64,000 bases of DNA from JANPPS01 sp965246835 (GCA_965246835.1 CBDFFQ010000001.1:186001-250000); one strand, 5' to 3'; positions 17,289 through 25,954 are shown, counted from the first letter of the stretch. Numbers and translations are program-made. The notes: generated by a model from the sequence alone, not told the origin.

Positions 17289-19139
17289 ATGTCCCTGTTC
17301 TTCAGCCCCCGCACCCCCTCCCCCGCCCGTTTGGCGGCGGGTGAGCGTGCGGCCGGGCTGCGGGCGCATAGCCGGCGGGAGCGGCGGCCGTTCGGGGAGG
17401 TGGTGGCGCAGGTGCCGCAAACCTTGCGCGCGCTGGTGCGGGCCGATGAGATCTGGTTGGTGGTGCTGGCCGCCTTCGTCGGCCTGTTGGCCGGGCTGGT
17501 CGTGGTCATGATGGCGGATGCGGCGCAGCTGATGCACCGCGTGCTGTTCCGCTTGGGACCGGGCGAGTTCCTGTCGGCGATGCCGGCCGTCGATCCCGTT
17601 CGCGCGGTCGCGATCCCGGCGCTGGGGGGCGTCGTGCTGGGGCTTGCGGGCTGGGCGCTCGCCCGCTGGATGCCGCGCCGGACCGTGGACCCGATCGAGG
17701 CGAATGCGCTGTATGGCGGGCGCATGTCGTTGACCGACAGCGTGGTGGTGGTCGGGCAAACCGTGTGGTCGAACGGGGTCGGCGCGTCGGTGGGGCTGGA
17801 GGCCGGGTATGCGCAGATCGGTTCGGCGCTGGCGTCCTGGCTGGGGCGGAGTTTCCGGGTGCGGCGGAACGACCTTCGTTTATTGGTCGGCTGCGGCGCT
17901 GCGGGCGCGATCGCGGCGGCGTTCAATGCGCCGCTGACGGGCGCGTTCTATGCGTTCGAGCTGGTGATCGGCACCTATTCGCTCGCGACCTTGGCGCCCG
18001 TGGTGATGGCCGCGATCTGCGCCGTGTCGGTGATGCGGGTGCTGTCGGGCGGGGGTGAGGGGTTCGACATCCGGGTGCCGACAGCGATCGAGGCGGTGGA
18101 TTACGTGCCGATCCTGGCGCTGGGTATGCTGTGCGCCTTGGGCGGTATCGCGATCATGCGGGGCGTGACGGTGGTGGAGGATCTGTTCCGGCGTTCGGGC
18201 ATGCCGGGCTGGATGCGGCCGGCCCTCGGTGGGTTGGCGGTGGGGGGCCTCGCGCTGTATTCGCCGGCCGTGTTGTCGTCGGGGCACTCGGCGCTGCGGG
18301 TGGCGCTCGATGCGCCTTACACGCTGCAGCATATCGGCATCCTGATCGTGTTGAAGGCCGTCGCGTCCGCGATCAGCATCGGGTCCGGCTTCCGGGGCGG
18401 GTTGTTCTTCGCGTCCCTGTTCCTGGGGGCGTTGCTGGGCAAGCTGTTCGCCGGGCTGCTGGCCTTGGTGACGGTGGTGCAGGCGCTGCCGGCGGTGATC
18501 TGCGCGCTCGTGGGCATGAGCGCGTTGGCGGTGGCGGTGGTGGGCGGGCCGCTGACGATGGCGTTCCTGGCGCTGGAGAGCACGGGGTCGCTGCCGATGA
18601 CGGTGGCGGTGCTGGCGGCGAGCGTGGTGAGCACGATCACGGTGCGCCGCACCTTCGGCTACAGTTTTGCCACCTGGCGCTTTCACCTGCGCGGGGAGGC
18701 CATTCGCAGCGCCGTCGATGTCGGCTGGATGCGGAACCTGACCGTGGGCCGGATGATGCGGCGGGAGTTTCGAAAAGTACGGCAGGACATGTCGCTGGCG
18801 ACTTTCCGGCGGGAGTTCGCGCTGGGCTCGATCGGGCGGGTGGTGGCGGTGGATCAGGCCGAGCGATACGCTGGCATCCTCGCGACGTCGGAGGGGCATG
18901 CGGCACCGGAGGGGGCGGAGAAGCTGTCGGACGTGCTGCATCACAAAAAGACGGTGCTGCTGCCGCAGATGACGATCAAGGAGGCGGTACAGATGTTCGA
19001 AACCGCCGAGAGCGACGAGCTGGCGGTGGTGGACGGCGTGGAGAGCATGCGGGTGATCGGCGTGCTGACGGAGCAATACGCGCTCCGGCGGTATAGCGAG
19101 GAATTGGAGAAGCGGCGGCGGGAGCTCAGCGGCGAGTAG
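17289..19139 (+). CDS. ClC-family chloride channel/antiporter with C-terminal CBS domain
   Basis: A 616-residue membrane protein. Residues about 55-450 form the ClC transport unit: 'GASVGLEAGYAQIGS' is the equivalent of the GREGP selectivity/gating loop and keeps the gating glutamate, and 'GSGFRGGLFFASLFLGALLG' is the equivalent of the G-x-F-x-P loop. A cytoplasmic tail from about 480 includes a CBS-like half ('LPQMTIKEAVQMFETAESDE' to 'RVIGVLTEQY') that could sense nucleotides. Whether it is a channel or a Cl-/H+ antiporter is not decided by what I can see. Stands alone upstream of hsp20. Confidence 0.9.
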   Translation: MSLFFSPRTPSPARLAAGERAAGLRAHSRRERRPFGEVVAQVPQTLRALVRADEIWLVVLAAFVGLLAGLVVVMMADAAQLMHRVLFRLGPGEFLSAMPAVDPVRAVAIPALGGVVLGLAGWALARWMPRRTVDPIEANALYGGRMSLTDSVVVVGQTVWSNGVGASVGLEAGYAQIGSALASWLGRSFRVRRNDLRLLVGCGAAGAIAAAFNAPLTGAFYAFELVIGTYSLATLAPVVMAAICAVSVMRVLSGGGEGFDIRVPTAIEAVDYVPILALGMLCALGGIAIMRGVTVVEDLFRRSGMPGWMRPALGGLAVGGLALYSPAVLSSGHSALRVALDAPYTLQHIGILIVLKAVASAISIGSGFRGGLFFASLFLGALLGKLFAGLLALVTVVQALPAVICALVGMSALAVAVVGGPLTMAFLALESTGSLPMTVAVLAASVVSTITVRRTFGYSFATWRFHLRGEAIRSAVDVGWMRNLTVGRMMRREFRKVRQDMSLATFRREFALGSIGRVVAVDQAERYAGILATSEGHAAPEGAEKLSDVLHHKKTVLLPQMTIKEAVQMFETAESDELAVVDGVESMRVIGVLTEQYALRRYSEELEKRRRELSGE

Positions 19140-19189
19140 GATTTTGCATGGTGAGGGCCTTGAAAGGGCCGGCGTGAAAATCCAGTTTC

Positions 19190-19288
19190 CGGTCTGTCGG
19201 AGGCGCCCAGATGGGGCCTCGGAGCCTGAACCGGACCGGCTCGCATGAGCGGTCCAATCACTGACCTTGCTTCTTTGGAGGTTCTACA
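19190..19288 (+). promoter_or_regulatory. ROSE-like RNA thermometer in the hsp20 leader
   Basis: The untranslated leader just before the hsp20 ATG ends in TTGCT (19267-19271), a short T-rich spacer and the ribosome binding site GGAGG (19277-19281). This is the arrangement of the last hairpin of ROSE elements, where U-U/C-GCU pairs imperfectly with the ribosome binding site. Upstream a strong hairpin forms at 19233-19255 (ggacc..gctc / gagc..ggtcc) and another around 19200-19221. ROSE elements are known ahead of small heat shock genes in alphaproteobacteria; assignment here is from pattern, not from a covariance search. Confidence 0.62.
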
Positions 19289-19759
19289 ATGACGTACGAT
19301 TTTGCTCCCCTATTCCGTACCGCCATCGGTTTCGACCGCCTGGCCCGGCTGATGGACACCGCGCAGGACACGACGGCGCAGTCCTATCCGCCCTACAATA
19401 TCGAGCGGACCGGCGATGACAGCTATCGCTTGACGATGGCCGTGGCCGGGTTCGGCCAGGAAGACCTGGAGATGACCGTCAAGGAGAACACGCTCATCAT
19501 CGCCGGCCGCGTGCAGAACGAGGCCGCACAGGGCGAGGTGCTGTATCGCGGCATCGCCGGACGCGCCTTCGAGCGCCGGTTCGTTCTGGCCGATCACATC
19601 GTGGTGGATGGCGCGGAGATGAAGAACGGCCTGCTGCATGTGGGTCTGAAGCGTGTCGTGCCGGAGGCGTTGAAGCCGCGGCGGATCACCATCGGCAGCG
19701 CCAGCCAGCCGAAGCCGCAGCTAGCCAACGACACCGGGGCCGCCGCACAGGCCGCCTGA
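19289..19759 (+). CDS. Small heat shock protein Hsp20
   Basis: A 156-residue alpha-crystallin-type chaperone that binds unfolding proteins in the cytoplasm. The N terminus 'FAPLFRTAIGFDRLARLMD' is the usual IbpA/HspA-type opening. The alpha-crystallin domain spans about 35-130 ('YNIERTGDDSYRLTMAVAGF', 'LLHVGLKRVVPE'), and the I-x-I-type tail motif region includes 'PRRITIG'. The gene has its own leader with a ROSE-like thermometer and a strong terminator after it, so it is probably a single-gene heat-shock transcript. Confidence 0.94.
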   Translation: MTYDFAPLFRTAIGFDRLARLMDTAQDTTAQSYPPYNIERTGDDSYRLTMAVAGFGQEDLEMTVKENTLIIAGRVQNEAAQGEVLYRGIAGRAFERRFVLADHIVVDGAEMKNGLLHVGLKRVVPEALKPRRITIGSASQPKPQLANDTGAAAQAA

Positions 19760-19768
19760 ATAGACGGT

Positions 19769-19798
19769 GGGGGCCGGGTCATACCGGCCCCCTTTCTT
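19769..19798 (+). terminator. Intrinsic terminator after hsp20
   Basis: A perfect 9-bp stem, GGGGGCCGG (19769-19777) with CCGGCCCCC (19784-19792), closes a 6-base loop and is followed by TTTCTTT. It lies 10 bases after the hsp20 stop and just before the stop of the converging DUF1192 gene. Confidence 0.85.
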
Positions 19799-19989
19799 TA
19801 GCCGCGCGGCTTGAAGAAGCCGTCTGCGGCGCTGCGATGGTCTTGCTTCTTGGCGATCGCGGCCTCGGCCCGGGCGATCTCGGCCCTGAGTTCCCCGATA
19901 TAGCCGCGCAATTCCTCGACCCCGAGCGGGTCCAGCAGCATGGGTTCCACCCGGCGGCGGCGCGGTGCCGGTTCGTCTTCGATCATCAT
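19798..19989 (-). CDS. DUF1192 small protein
   Basis: A 63-residue protein typical of DUF1192: an acidic/basic N terminus ('MMIEDEPAPRRRRVEP') followed by 'DPLGVEELRGYIGELRAEIARAEAA' as a coiled-coil-like helix, ending in 'AADGFFKP'. An upstream in-frame start (20082) would give 94 residues, but the family length and a G-rich stretch before 19989 favour the short form. Function unknown; in alphaproteobacteria it is commonly near TrcR-type genes, as here. Confidence 0.8.
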   Translation of the reverse strand: MMIEDEPAPRRRRVEPMLLDPLGVEELRGYIGELRAEIARAEAAIAKKQDHRSAADGFFKPRG

Positions 19990-20135
19990 GGGCCCCCGTG
20001 GGTTGGCTGAATTGCGGCCGTAATACAGCCGGATGCCCTTGACCCCAAAGGGTACGAAGGCCCATATCGCCACAATCGTCACCGATGAAACGACGTTCCC
20101 GCCGCCATGCGAGTGCGGGGTATGAGGAATATACC

Positions 20136-20732
20136 ATGAGCCTGCCGCCCGGCCTTCCCTTGATGCCCAAAGCCACCGCGGTGTGGCTGATCGACAAGAC
20201 CGCGCTGACCTTCACGCAGATCGCCGACTTCTGCGGCATGCATCCGCTCGAGGTCCAGGCGATCGCCGATGGCGAGGTGGCGCAGGGCATCGTGGGCTAT
20301 GACCCCGTCGCCAACAGCCAGGTGACGGCCGAGGAGATCAAGCGCTGCGAGGCCGATGCGGAGGCGCGCTTGAAGCTGATCCCGGCCGGCAATCCGGTCA
20401 ACAAGCGCTCCAAGGGCGCCCGCTACACGCCGGTGGCCAAGCGCAATGACCGGCCGGACGCAATCGCCTTCGTGCTGCGGACCTACCCGCATGTGACGGA
20501 GGCGCAGGTCATCAAGCTGCTGGGCACCACGAAGGACACCATCCAGAAGGTGCGGGAGCGCAGCCACTGGAACAGCGCCAACATCAAGCCGCGGGATCCC
20601 GTGATCCTGGGCCTGTGCACCCAGGCGGACCTGAACGCGATGGTTCAGCAGGCGAATGACCGGATGGTGCGCGAGGGCCAGACCCCGCCGCCGGTGCCGC
20701 CGCCATTGCTGGATACCGAAGAGGCGGCGTGA
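20136..20732 (+). CDS. Cell-cycle transcriptional regulator TrcR-like (DUF1013)
   Basis: A 198-residue protein of the alphaproteobacterial DUF1013/TrcR family, which binds DNA and affects cell-cycle genes. The N-terminal helix-turn-helix-like region reads 'AVWLIDKTALTFTQIADFCG' and continues 'MHPLEVQAIADGEVAQGI'. A second helical DNA-binding-like region is 'VTEAQVIKLLGTTKDTIQKV'. The ATG at 20136 has GAGGAA 7 bases upstream; an earlier ATG at 20085 lacks such a site. Divergent from DUF1192. Role in this organism is by family only. Confidence 0.88.
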   Translation: MSLPPGLPLMPKATAVWLIDKTALTFTQIADFCGMHPLEVQAIADGEVAQGIVGYDPVANSQVTAEEIKRCEADAEARLKLIPAGNPVNKRSKGARYTPVAKRNDRPDAIAFVLRTYPHVTEAQVIKLLGTTKDTIQKVRERSHWNSANIKPRDPVILGLCTQADLNAMVQQANDRMVREGQTPPPVPPPLLDTEEAA

Positions 20733-20767
20733 GCCCGAGGCCAGCGAGTGAGCAACCCGCCACCTAA

Positions 20768-22027
20768 CTAAGGCGTCAGCAACGTCACCGCCTCTAGCGT
20801 GATCCAGACCGTGAGCGGCAGGATCATGAGCGCGGCGCCGCGCGAGACGGGCCAGATGCGCCGGGTCAGCAGCAGCGCGGCCAGCGACACCAGGATCGCG
20901 GCGGTCACGACCAGGCGCCAGTTATCCATGTCCAGCAGCAGCAGTGGATAGGCTGCGGCGGCCATCGCCAGACCGTCCACGAGATGCCGGTGCCAGGTGC
21001 CCCGCAGCCTGAAGCGCGCCAGGCCCATCGCGGCGAACACGCAGGCGGCGGCGGCCAGCAAGGCGAGGCTGGCCCAGCCCTGCATCGCATCCTCCTCCCG
21101 CAATCCGAACACGAAGGCGGCGCCCTCTCCCACGAACGCGCCGATCGCATAGACGGCCATCGTGAAGCCCGGTCGCGCGCCCCACTCCGTCATCGACACA
21201 CGCCGGACCTGCGCCAATGCCGCCGCGAGCAGCCCGGCCGCCGTCACCAACGCCGCCGGACGCAGGCCGTAGCTGAACACGCCCTCCCCGGCCAGCACGC
21301 GCCACGGGTCGATCTTGGTGGCGAACCGATACCAGAGGAACTCGGACCCCAGCGTCACCAGCCCGGCCACCAGCGCCAGTCCGACCAGCGGCGCCCAATG
21401 CCGGTCCGGTCCGGCCGGCAGGCGGCGCCACAGCATCAGCCAGGCGAACACGCCGGCGGCCACGACGGCCTGCGACACGTCCGCCTTCGATTGCATGAAA
21501 TAGTGGAACGCGCCGAGCAGCGCGATGCCATAGACGATCCGGTGCAGCCGCTTCCAGCGCGGCCCCATGCGCCGGATCGCGCCGTCGGTCGAGGTGCTGC
21601 CGAGCACGACCAGGCCGACCAACGCCACGAACCCGATCGTCAGATAGAACCGGGTCGCGATCTCGATCACGATGGCGAGCGGCCGGTAATTCTGGTCCAC
21701 GACATACAGGCATAGATGCAGCACGGCATAGGCCAGCGCCGCGACACCCGTCATGCGCCGGATCACGCCGACATTCGGGATGGCGGAGATCGCCTTCACC
21801 GGCGTCACCATCAGCGACACCAGCAAGATCCAGATCGCGGCATACCCGGTGCTATGGATCGCGACCGTGACCGGCCGGGTCCCGAGCCCGAACACCAGCC
21901 AGCGCAGCGCAAGCCAGGCCGCCGGCAACAGCAAGGCCACCAGCGTCGCCGCGCGCAAGGGCGAGAGACGCCCCTTCTTATCGGTCCACGGCGCGAGCGT
22001 CCGCCATTGGGACACCGCGGCGGTCAT
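20768..22027 (-). CDS. MsrQ-like haem-binding membrane protein (ferric-reductase-like transmembrane domain)
   Basis: A 419-residue protein with about ten transmembrane helices. Residues about 60-210 match the MsrQ/YedZ core: 'GVIRRMTGVAALAYAVLHLC' and 'WKRLHRIVYGIALLGAFHYF', carrying the histidines that bind haem b. MsrQ passes quinone electrons to the periplasmic methionine sulfoxide reductase MsrP, but it is usually about 200 residues and no msrP is in this window. The second half is extra membrane sequence. It starts at ATG 22027 overlapping the preceding stop (ATGA), ending the operon of three secreted two-cysteine proteins. Its electron acceptor is unknown. Confidence 0.78.
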   Translation of the reverse strand: MTAAVSQWRTLAPWTDKKGRLSPLRAATLVALLLPAAWLALRWLVFGLGTRPVTVAIHSTGYAAIWILLVSLMVTPVKAISAIPNVGVIRRMTGVAALAYAVLHLCLYVVDQNYRPLAIVIEIATRFYLTIGFVALVGLVVLGSTSTDGAIRRMGPRWKRLHRIVYGIALLGAFHYFMQSKADVSQAVVAAGVFAWLMLWRRLPAGPDRHWAPLVGLALVAGLVTLGSEFLWYRFATKIDPWRVLAGEGVFSYGLRPAALVTAAGLLAAALAQVRRVSMTEWGARPGFTMAVYAIGAFVGEGAAFVFGLREEDAMQGWASLALLAAAACVFAAMGLARFRLRGTWHRHLVDGLAMAAAAYPLLLLDMDNWRLVVTAAILVSLAALLLTRRIWPVSRGAALMILPLTVWITLEAVTLLTP

Positions 22028-22596
22028 CGGGATGGGACCGCGGTCTGCGGCGTGGGCGTGCGGCGCGTGTAACCGGCGGGGGGTTGGAAGACCCCGGGGT
22101 CCAAGGGCGCAAACGACACCGACGACGCCTGCGCCAGCACGACGGCGCCCCGCCGGGCCCGCAGCAGCACGCCGTCGGCGGTGTAGCAGGCGAGCGTCGC
22201 CTGGCCCTCGGTATCGGCCGTCTCCCATTCCGTGCACGGGAGGCCCGCGACCACGTCGGTGCCCCGCCGCGTGGCCGCCTGCCCGGCCGGCAAGCCCGGC
22301 GCCATGCCAGCCGGCGCGGGCAGGTCCGTGGCGCTATGTTCGGCGTCGCTGATCATCGTCACGCGTTGGCTGCGGAAATCCAGCACCATCCAGACACCGG
22401 GGGTCGGCGGATCGAGCCGCAGTTTCTGGCTGCCCGCACTCCAACGGGAGCGCTGTTCCATGATCGTCCGGCCCTCGGCCACGGTGCGGTAGGTCACGTC
22501 AACGTCCCGGGTCGGCAGGCCCGGCGGCCGTTCCTGCGCCATTGCCGGCAGGCTCAGCAGGCAGAGTGCCACGCCATGCCGGGCGACCGCCCTCAT
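22024..22596 (-). CDS. Secreted DUF4412-like protein, third of three paralogues
   Basis: A 190-residue protein with a signal peptide ('VALCLLSLPAMAQ', cleavage after about residue 20). The mature part shares with its two neighbours the signature 'DVVAGLPCTEWE' ... 'CYTADGVLLRA' ... 'SVSFAPL', with two cysteines about 30 residues apart that could form a disulfide. The start at 22596 overlaps the stop of the upstream paralogue (ATGA). Similar to DUF4412-type periplasmic proteins; no function is known. Confidence 0.75.
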   Translation of the reverse strand: MRAVARHGVALCLLSLPAMAQERPPGLPTRDVDVTYRTVAEGRTIMEQRSRWSAGSQKLRLDPPTPGVWMVLDFRSQRVTMISDAEHSATDLPAPAGMAPGLPAGQAATRRGTDVVAGLPCTEWETADTEGQATLACYTADGVLLRARRGAVVLAQASSVSFAPLDPGVFQPPAGYTRRTPTPQTAVPSR

Positions 22597-23213
22597 CGCG
22601 GCAGGGCCAAGCCACGCAGGCGGGACAGGCCGGGGAGATCGAGGGCGAAATACCCGTCCGGCACACGCAGCCGGTCGGGCGGCACCGGGTCGAAGCTCAC
22701 ACGGGTTGCGGTGAAGCTGCCCTGCCGCCCCTCGACCTTCCCCTCGGCCCGAAGCGGCACGCCGTCCTCGGTCACGCACACCGTGCCGCGGCCGCGCGGC
22801 GCCACGACGTCCCAGCCGGTGCACGGCAGGCCCGCGACCGTCTCGGGCCGCGGCCGGGTCAGCCTCGCGTCATGCAGCAACAACGCCTCGATATCGCGGT
22901 CCCGCACGGCGAGCGTCAGCGCCGAGCGCAGGCCGGTGTCGACCACGTGGCCGGTATGCGCGCTGAGGTCCAGCAGGAGGGATTGCGGCCGGCCCGCTGC
23001 ATCGACCCGAAGCCGGCGGGACCCGGCGGACCAATACAGCGTCAGCATCGGCGGCCCCTGCCCGGTTTCGCCCCCCAGGCCTGGAATCGCTGCCGCCGCT
23101 TCCCCCTGAACCACATAGGTCACGGTCACATCCCGGCTGGGCGGGAGGTTCGGGCCCGCGGCCATGGCGGCGCCGGCGGCGAGCATCCCCCCCGCCAGCA
23201 CCACGGCCTTCAT
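22593..23213 (-). CDS. Secreted DUF4412-like protein, second of three paralogues
   Basis: A 206-residue periplasmic protein: signal peptide 'VVLAGGMLAAGAAMAAG', then a beta-rich domain. The family signature is 'ETVAGLPCTGWDVV' ... 'GTVCVTEDGVPLRAEG' ... 'RVSFDPV' ... 'VPDGYF'. It is coupled by 4-base overlaps to both neighbours. Divergence between the three copies is large (only the cysteine region and C-terminal strand motif align readily), so the duplication is old and the copies may have different partners. Confidence 0.75.
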   Translation of the reverse strand: MKAVVLAGGMLAAGAAMAAGPNLPPSRDVTVTYVVQGEAAAAIPGLGGETGQGPPMLTLYWSAGSRRLRVDAAGRPQSLLLDLSAHTGHVVDTGLRSALTLAVRDRDIEALLLHDARLTRPRPETVAGLPCTGWDVVAPRGRGTVCVTEDGVPLRAEGKVEGRQGSFTATRVSFDPVPPDRLRVPDGYFALDLPGLSRLRGLALPR

Positions 23214-23827
23214 CGGCCGCCGAGCGGGGCTGGGCGCGGCGGCTCGACCAGGCGTTCGAAGCCGTCGGGAATCATGAACTCGGCGGCTGGCGCGGGCGCG
23301 TAGCTGACGCTGACCGCCTCGACCAGGGTGCGGCGGCCCTGCGGGTCCTGCCCCTGGGTGCGCAGCATCACTCCGTCATCCGTGATGCACATCTGCCCCC
23401 GCTGCCCATCGAGCGAGACGTCCCAGACCGTGCATCGCTGCCCGGCCACGGTATCGGCGCCGCGGCGGATGAAACGCATGCGTTCGTTCAGCAGGAACTG
23501 GTCTTGCGGCCCCGCGGTCCACGGCAGGTCCAGCACGGTGCGTTCGGACGGCACGACCATCGCCATGGTCCGCGCCCGCTGGTTGACCAGCATGTAGCTG
23601 CTATCCGGCATATCCACCCGCATGGGCGACCCCCCGGCCCCGGTCGTGATGCGGACCTCGTCGGCGCCGGCCGTGGCGGGCACGAGGCGATACAGCACGG
23701 AGGATTCGCGCTTGGGCGACATGGTGGGGCGATCGGCGCCGGGCGCCGCCCCACCGGGTGCGGGACCGGCGGCCACCACCGCCAGCATGGACAGCACCAT
23801 CAGAGAGGGAGCCAGCACGATCTTCAC
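23210..23827 (-). CDS. Secreted DUF4412-like protein, first of three paralogues
   Basis: A 205-residue protein with a signal peptide ('LMVLSMLAVVAAGPAPGG'). The shared signature reads 'DTVAGQRCTVWDVSL' ... 'GQMCITDDGVMLRTQG' ... 'AVSVSYAPA' ... 'IPDGFERL'. Its start overlaps the aat stop by 4 bases, which ties this envelope group to the accB-accC-aat operon. DUF4412 proteins are annotated only as uncharacterised; lipid- or metal-handling roles are guesses I do not make. Confidence 0.75.
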   Translation of the reverse strand: MKIVLAPSLMVLSMLAVVAAGPAPGGAAPGADRPTMSPKRESSVLYRLVPATAGADEVRITTGAGGSPMRVDMPDSSYMLVNQRARTMAMVVPSERTVLDLPWTAGPQDQFLLNERMRFIRRGADTVAGQRCTVWDVSLDGQRGQMCITDDGVMLRTQGQDPQGRRTLVEAVSVSYAPAPAAEFMIPDGFERLVEPPRPAPLGGR

Positions 23828-24534
23828 GGCGCCATCACTGTCGTTGGCCCCGTCGGGGGCACCGTCGGGGGCGGGCTTCCAGCATGTAGGGTTCTGATCT
23901 CAGCCTCCAAAGCCGTTCGGTCCGGCGTCGCGATCCAGGCGGACGGGGCGTCGACCGCCTCCGCCAGCATGGCCTTATACGTGTCCCGCGGAATTTCCGT
24001 TGCACCGAACTGCGCCAAATGCCGGGTCACGAACTGGGTGTCGAGCAGGGTATAGCCACCCAGGCGCAAGCGGGCGACCAGGTGCACCAGCGCTACCTTG
24101 GACGCATCCCGCGCCCGGCTGAACATGCTTTCACCGAAAAACACTCCGCCGAGCGACACGCCATAGAGCCCGCCCACGAGCTGGCCCTCGCACCAGCTCT
24201 CGACCGAATGGGCGTGGCCGCGGCGATGCAGCTCGATGAACAGCCGCTCGATATCCGGGTTGATCCAGGTGTCTTCCCGCCCGGGCGCCGCCTCGGCACA
24301 GCCGGCGATCACGCCCTCGAAATCCTGGTTGGAGGTCACGGTGAACGGCCCGGACTCCACCGTCCGCAACAGACGCCGCGGCAGATGGAAACGCCGGAGC
24401 GGCAATACGCCCCGCAGCTCGGGATCGAGCCAATACAGCCGATGCCCCAGCCGCGACTCCGCCATCGGGAACAGGCCCGCGCGATAGGCCCGCAGCATCA
24501 GCTCGGCAGTGACCACGATCGTGCGTCGCGACAT
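23824..24534 (-). CDS. aat: Leucyl/phenylalanyl-tRNA--protein transferase
   Basis: A 236-residue L/F-transferase that adds Leu or Phe from tRNA to proteins with N-terminal Arg/Lys, marking them for ClpS/ClpAP. Landmarks: 'AYRAGLFPMAE', 'LYWLDPELRGVLPL', 'DTWINPDIERLFIELHRRGH', 'SVESWCEGQLVGGLYGVSLG', 'FFGESMF' and 'LLDTQFVTRHLAQFGA'. I chose the ATG at 24534 to fit the family N terminus; in-frame ATGs at 24597/24600 would add about 21 residues and have a GGAAG nearby. Fourth from the end of a minus-strand operon headed by accB. Confidence 0.94.
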   Translation of the reverse strand: MSRRTIVVTAELMLRAYRAGLFPMAESRLGHRLYWLDPELRGVLPLRRFHLPRRLLRTVESGPFTVTSNQDFEGVIAGCAEAAPGREDTWINPDIERLFIELHRRGHAHSVESWCEGQLVGGLYGVSLGGVFFGESMFSRARDASKVALVHLVARLRLGGYTLLDTQFVTRHLAQFGATEIPRDTYKAMLAEAVDAPSAWIATPDRTALEAEIRTLHAGSPPPTVPPTGPTTVMAP

Positions 24535-24615
24535 GGCAGTAGGGTGGGCCGTCGGGGCCTCGTTGCCAACCAGGGAGCGGGCGGGCCGGATCGACATCAC
24601 GCTTCCGTGATCCCG

Positions 24616-25953
24616 TTAGCCAGCCACGAACCGTTCGAGCCAATGGATCGTGTAGTCGCCGGCGATGAACTCTGGCGCCTCCATGATGCGGCGATGGAGC
24701 GGCAGCGTGGTCTTGATGCCCTGCACCGCAAACTCGGCCAGGGCCCGGCGCATCCGGGCGATCGCCTCGGGCCGGGTCGGCGCATGCACGATCAGCTTGG
24801 CGACCATGCTGTCGTAATAGGGCGGAACCACATAGCCGGCATAGAGCGCGCTATCGACCCGCACACCCAGCCCGCCCGGGGCATGGAACATGTCCACCCG
24901 CCCCGGTGTCGGCATGAACGTCTCGGGGTCCTCCGCATTGACCCGGCATTCGATGGCGTGGCCGCGGAACACGACGTCATCTTGCGTGTAGCCGAGCGCC
25001 TGGCCGGAGGCGACGCGGATCTGTTCGCGCACGAGATCCACGCCGCAGACCATCTCGGTCACGGGATGCTCCACTTGCAACCGGGTATTCATCTCGATGA
25101 AGGCGAACTGCCCGTCCTGATACAGGAACTCGAGCGTGCCGGCGTTGCGGTAGCCGAGTTTTTTGAGCCCGGCCGTCACCACGCCGCCGATCTCGTCCCG
25201 CTGCGCCGGGGTCAAAGCCGGGGAGCCCGCCTCCTCCAGCAGCTTCTGGTGCCGGCGCTGCAGGCTGCAATCCCGTTCGCCGAAATGCACCACGTTGCCG
25301 TGCGCATCGGCCATGACCTGCAGCTCGATATGGCGAGGGCGGTCCAGGTATTTCTCGATATAGACGCTGTCATTGCCGAACGCGGTCCGTGCCTCGGTCC
25401 GGGCGACGGTCCAGGCCTCCTCCAGCTCCGACGCGTCATGCGCCACCTTCATGCCGCGCCCCCCGCCACCGGCCGCGGCCTTGATCAGCACGGGGTACTG
25501 GATGCGCTCCGCCACCAGGGCGGCCTCATCGAGGTCCATGACCTCGCCATCGGAACCCGGCACCAGCGGCACGCCCAAGGACGCCATCGCCGCCTTCGCC
25601 GTGATCTTGTCGCCCATCATGCGGATATGCGCCGAGGAGGGGCCGATGAAGGTGAGGCCATGCGCCTCCACCATCTCGGCAAAGCGCGCATTCTCGCTGA
25701 GGAAGCCGTAGCCGGGATGGATGGCGTCGGCGCCCGTGACCGCGGCGGCCGAGAGAATGGCGGGGATGTTGAGGTAGCTGTCGCGGGCCGAGGGTGGGCC
25801 GATGCACACGCTCTCATCGGCCAGGCGCACGTGCATCGCGTCGGTATCGGCGGTGGAGTGCACGGCGACGGTCGGGATGCCCAGCTCGCGGCAGGCGCGC
25901 TGGATGCGGAGCGCGATCTCGCCCCGGTTGGCGATCAGGATCTTGTGGAACAC
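24616..25953 (-). CDS. accC: Acetyl-CoA carboxylase biotin carboxylase subunit
   Basis: A 445-residue ATP-grasp enzyme that carboxylates biotin on AccB, the first step of malonyl-CoA and fatty acid synthesis. Order: preATP domain ('ILIANRGEIALRIQRACREL'), glycine-rich ATP loop ('AAAGGGGRGMKV'), catalytic 'EMNTRLQVEHPVTEMV', and biotin carboxylase C-terminal domain from about 335. Length is normal. It starts one base after accB. Confidence 0.97.
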   Translation of the reverse strand: MFHKILIANRGEIALRIQRACRELGIPTVAVHSTADTDAMHVRLADESVCIGPPSARDSYLNIPAILSAAAVTGADAIHPGYGFLSENARFAEMVEAHGLTFIGPSSAHIRMMGDKITAKAAMASLGVPLVPGSDGEVMDLDEAALVAERIQYPVLIKAAAGGGGRGMKVAHDASELEEAWTVARTEARTAFGNDSVYIEKYLDRPRHIELQVMADAHGNVVHFGERDCSLQRRHQKLLEEAGSPALTPAQRDEIGGVVTAGLKKLGYRNAGTLEFLYQDGQFAFIEMNTRLQVEHPVTEMVCGVDLVREQIRVASGQALGYTQDDVVFRGHAIECRVNAEDPETFMPTPGRVDMFHAPGGLGVRVDSALYAGYVVPPYYDSMVAKLIVHAPTRPEAIARMRRALAEFAVQGIKTTLPLHRRIMEAPEFIAGDYTIHWLERFVAG

Positions 25954-25954
25954 G

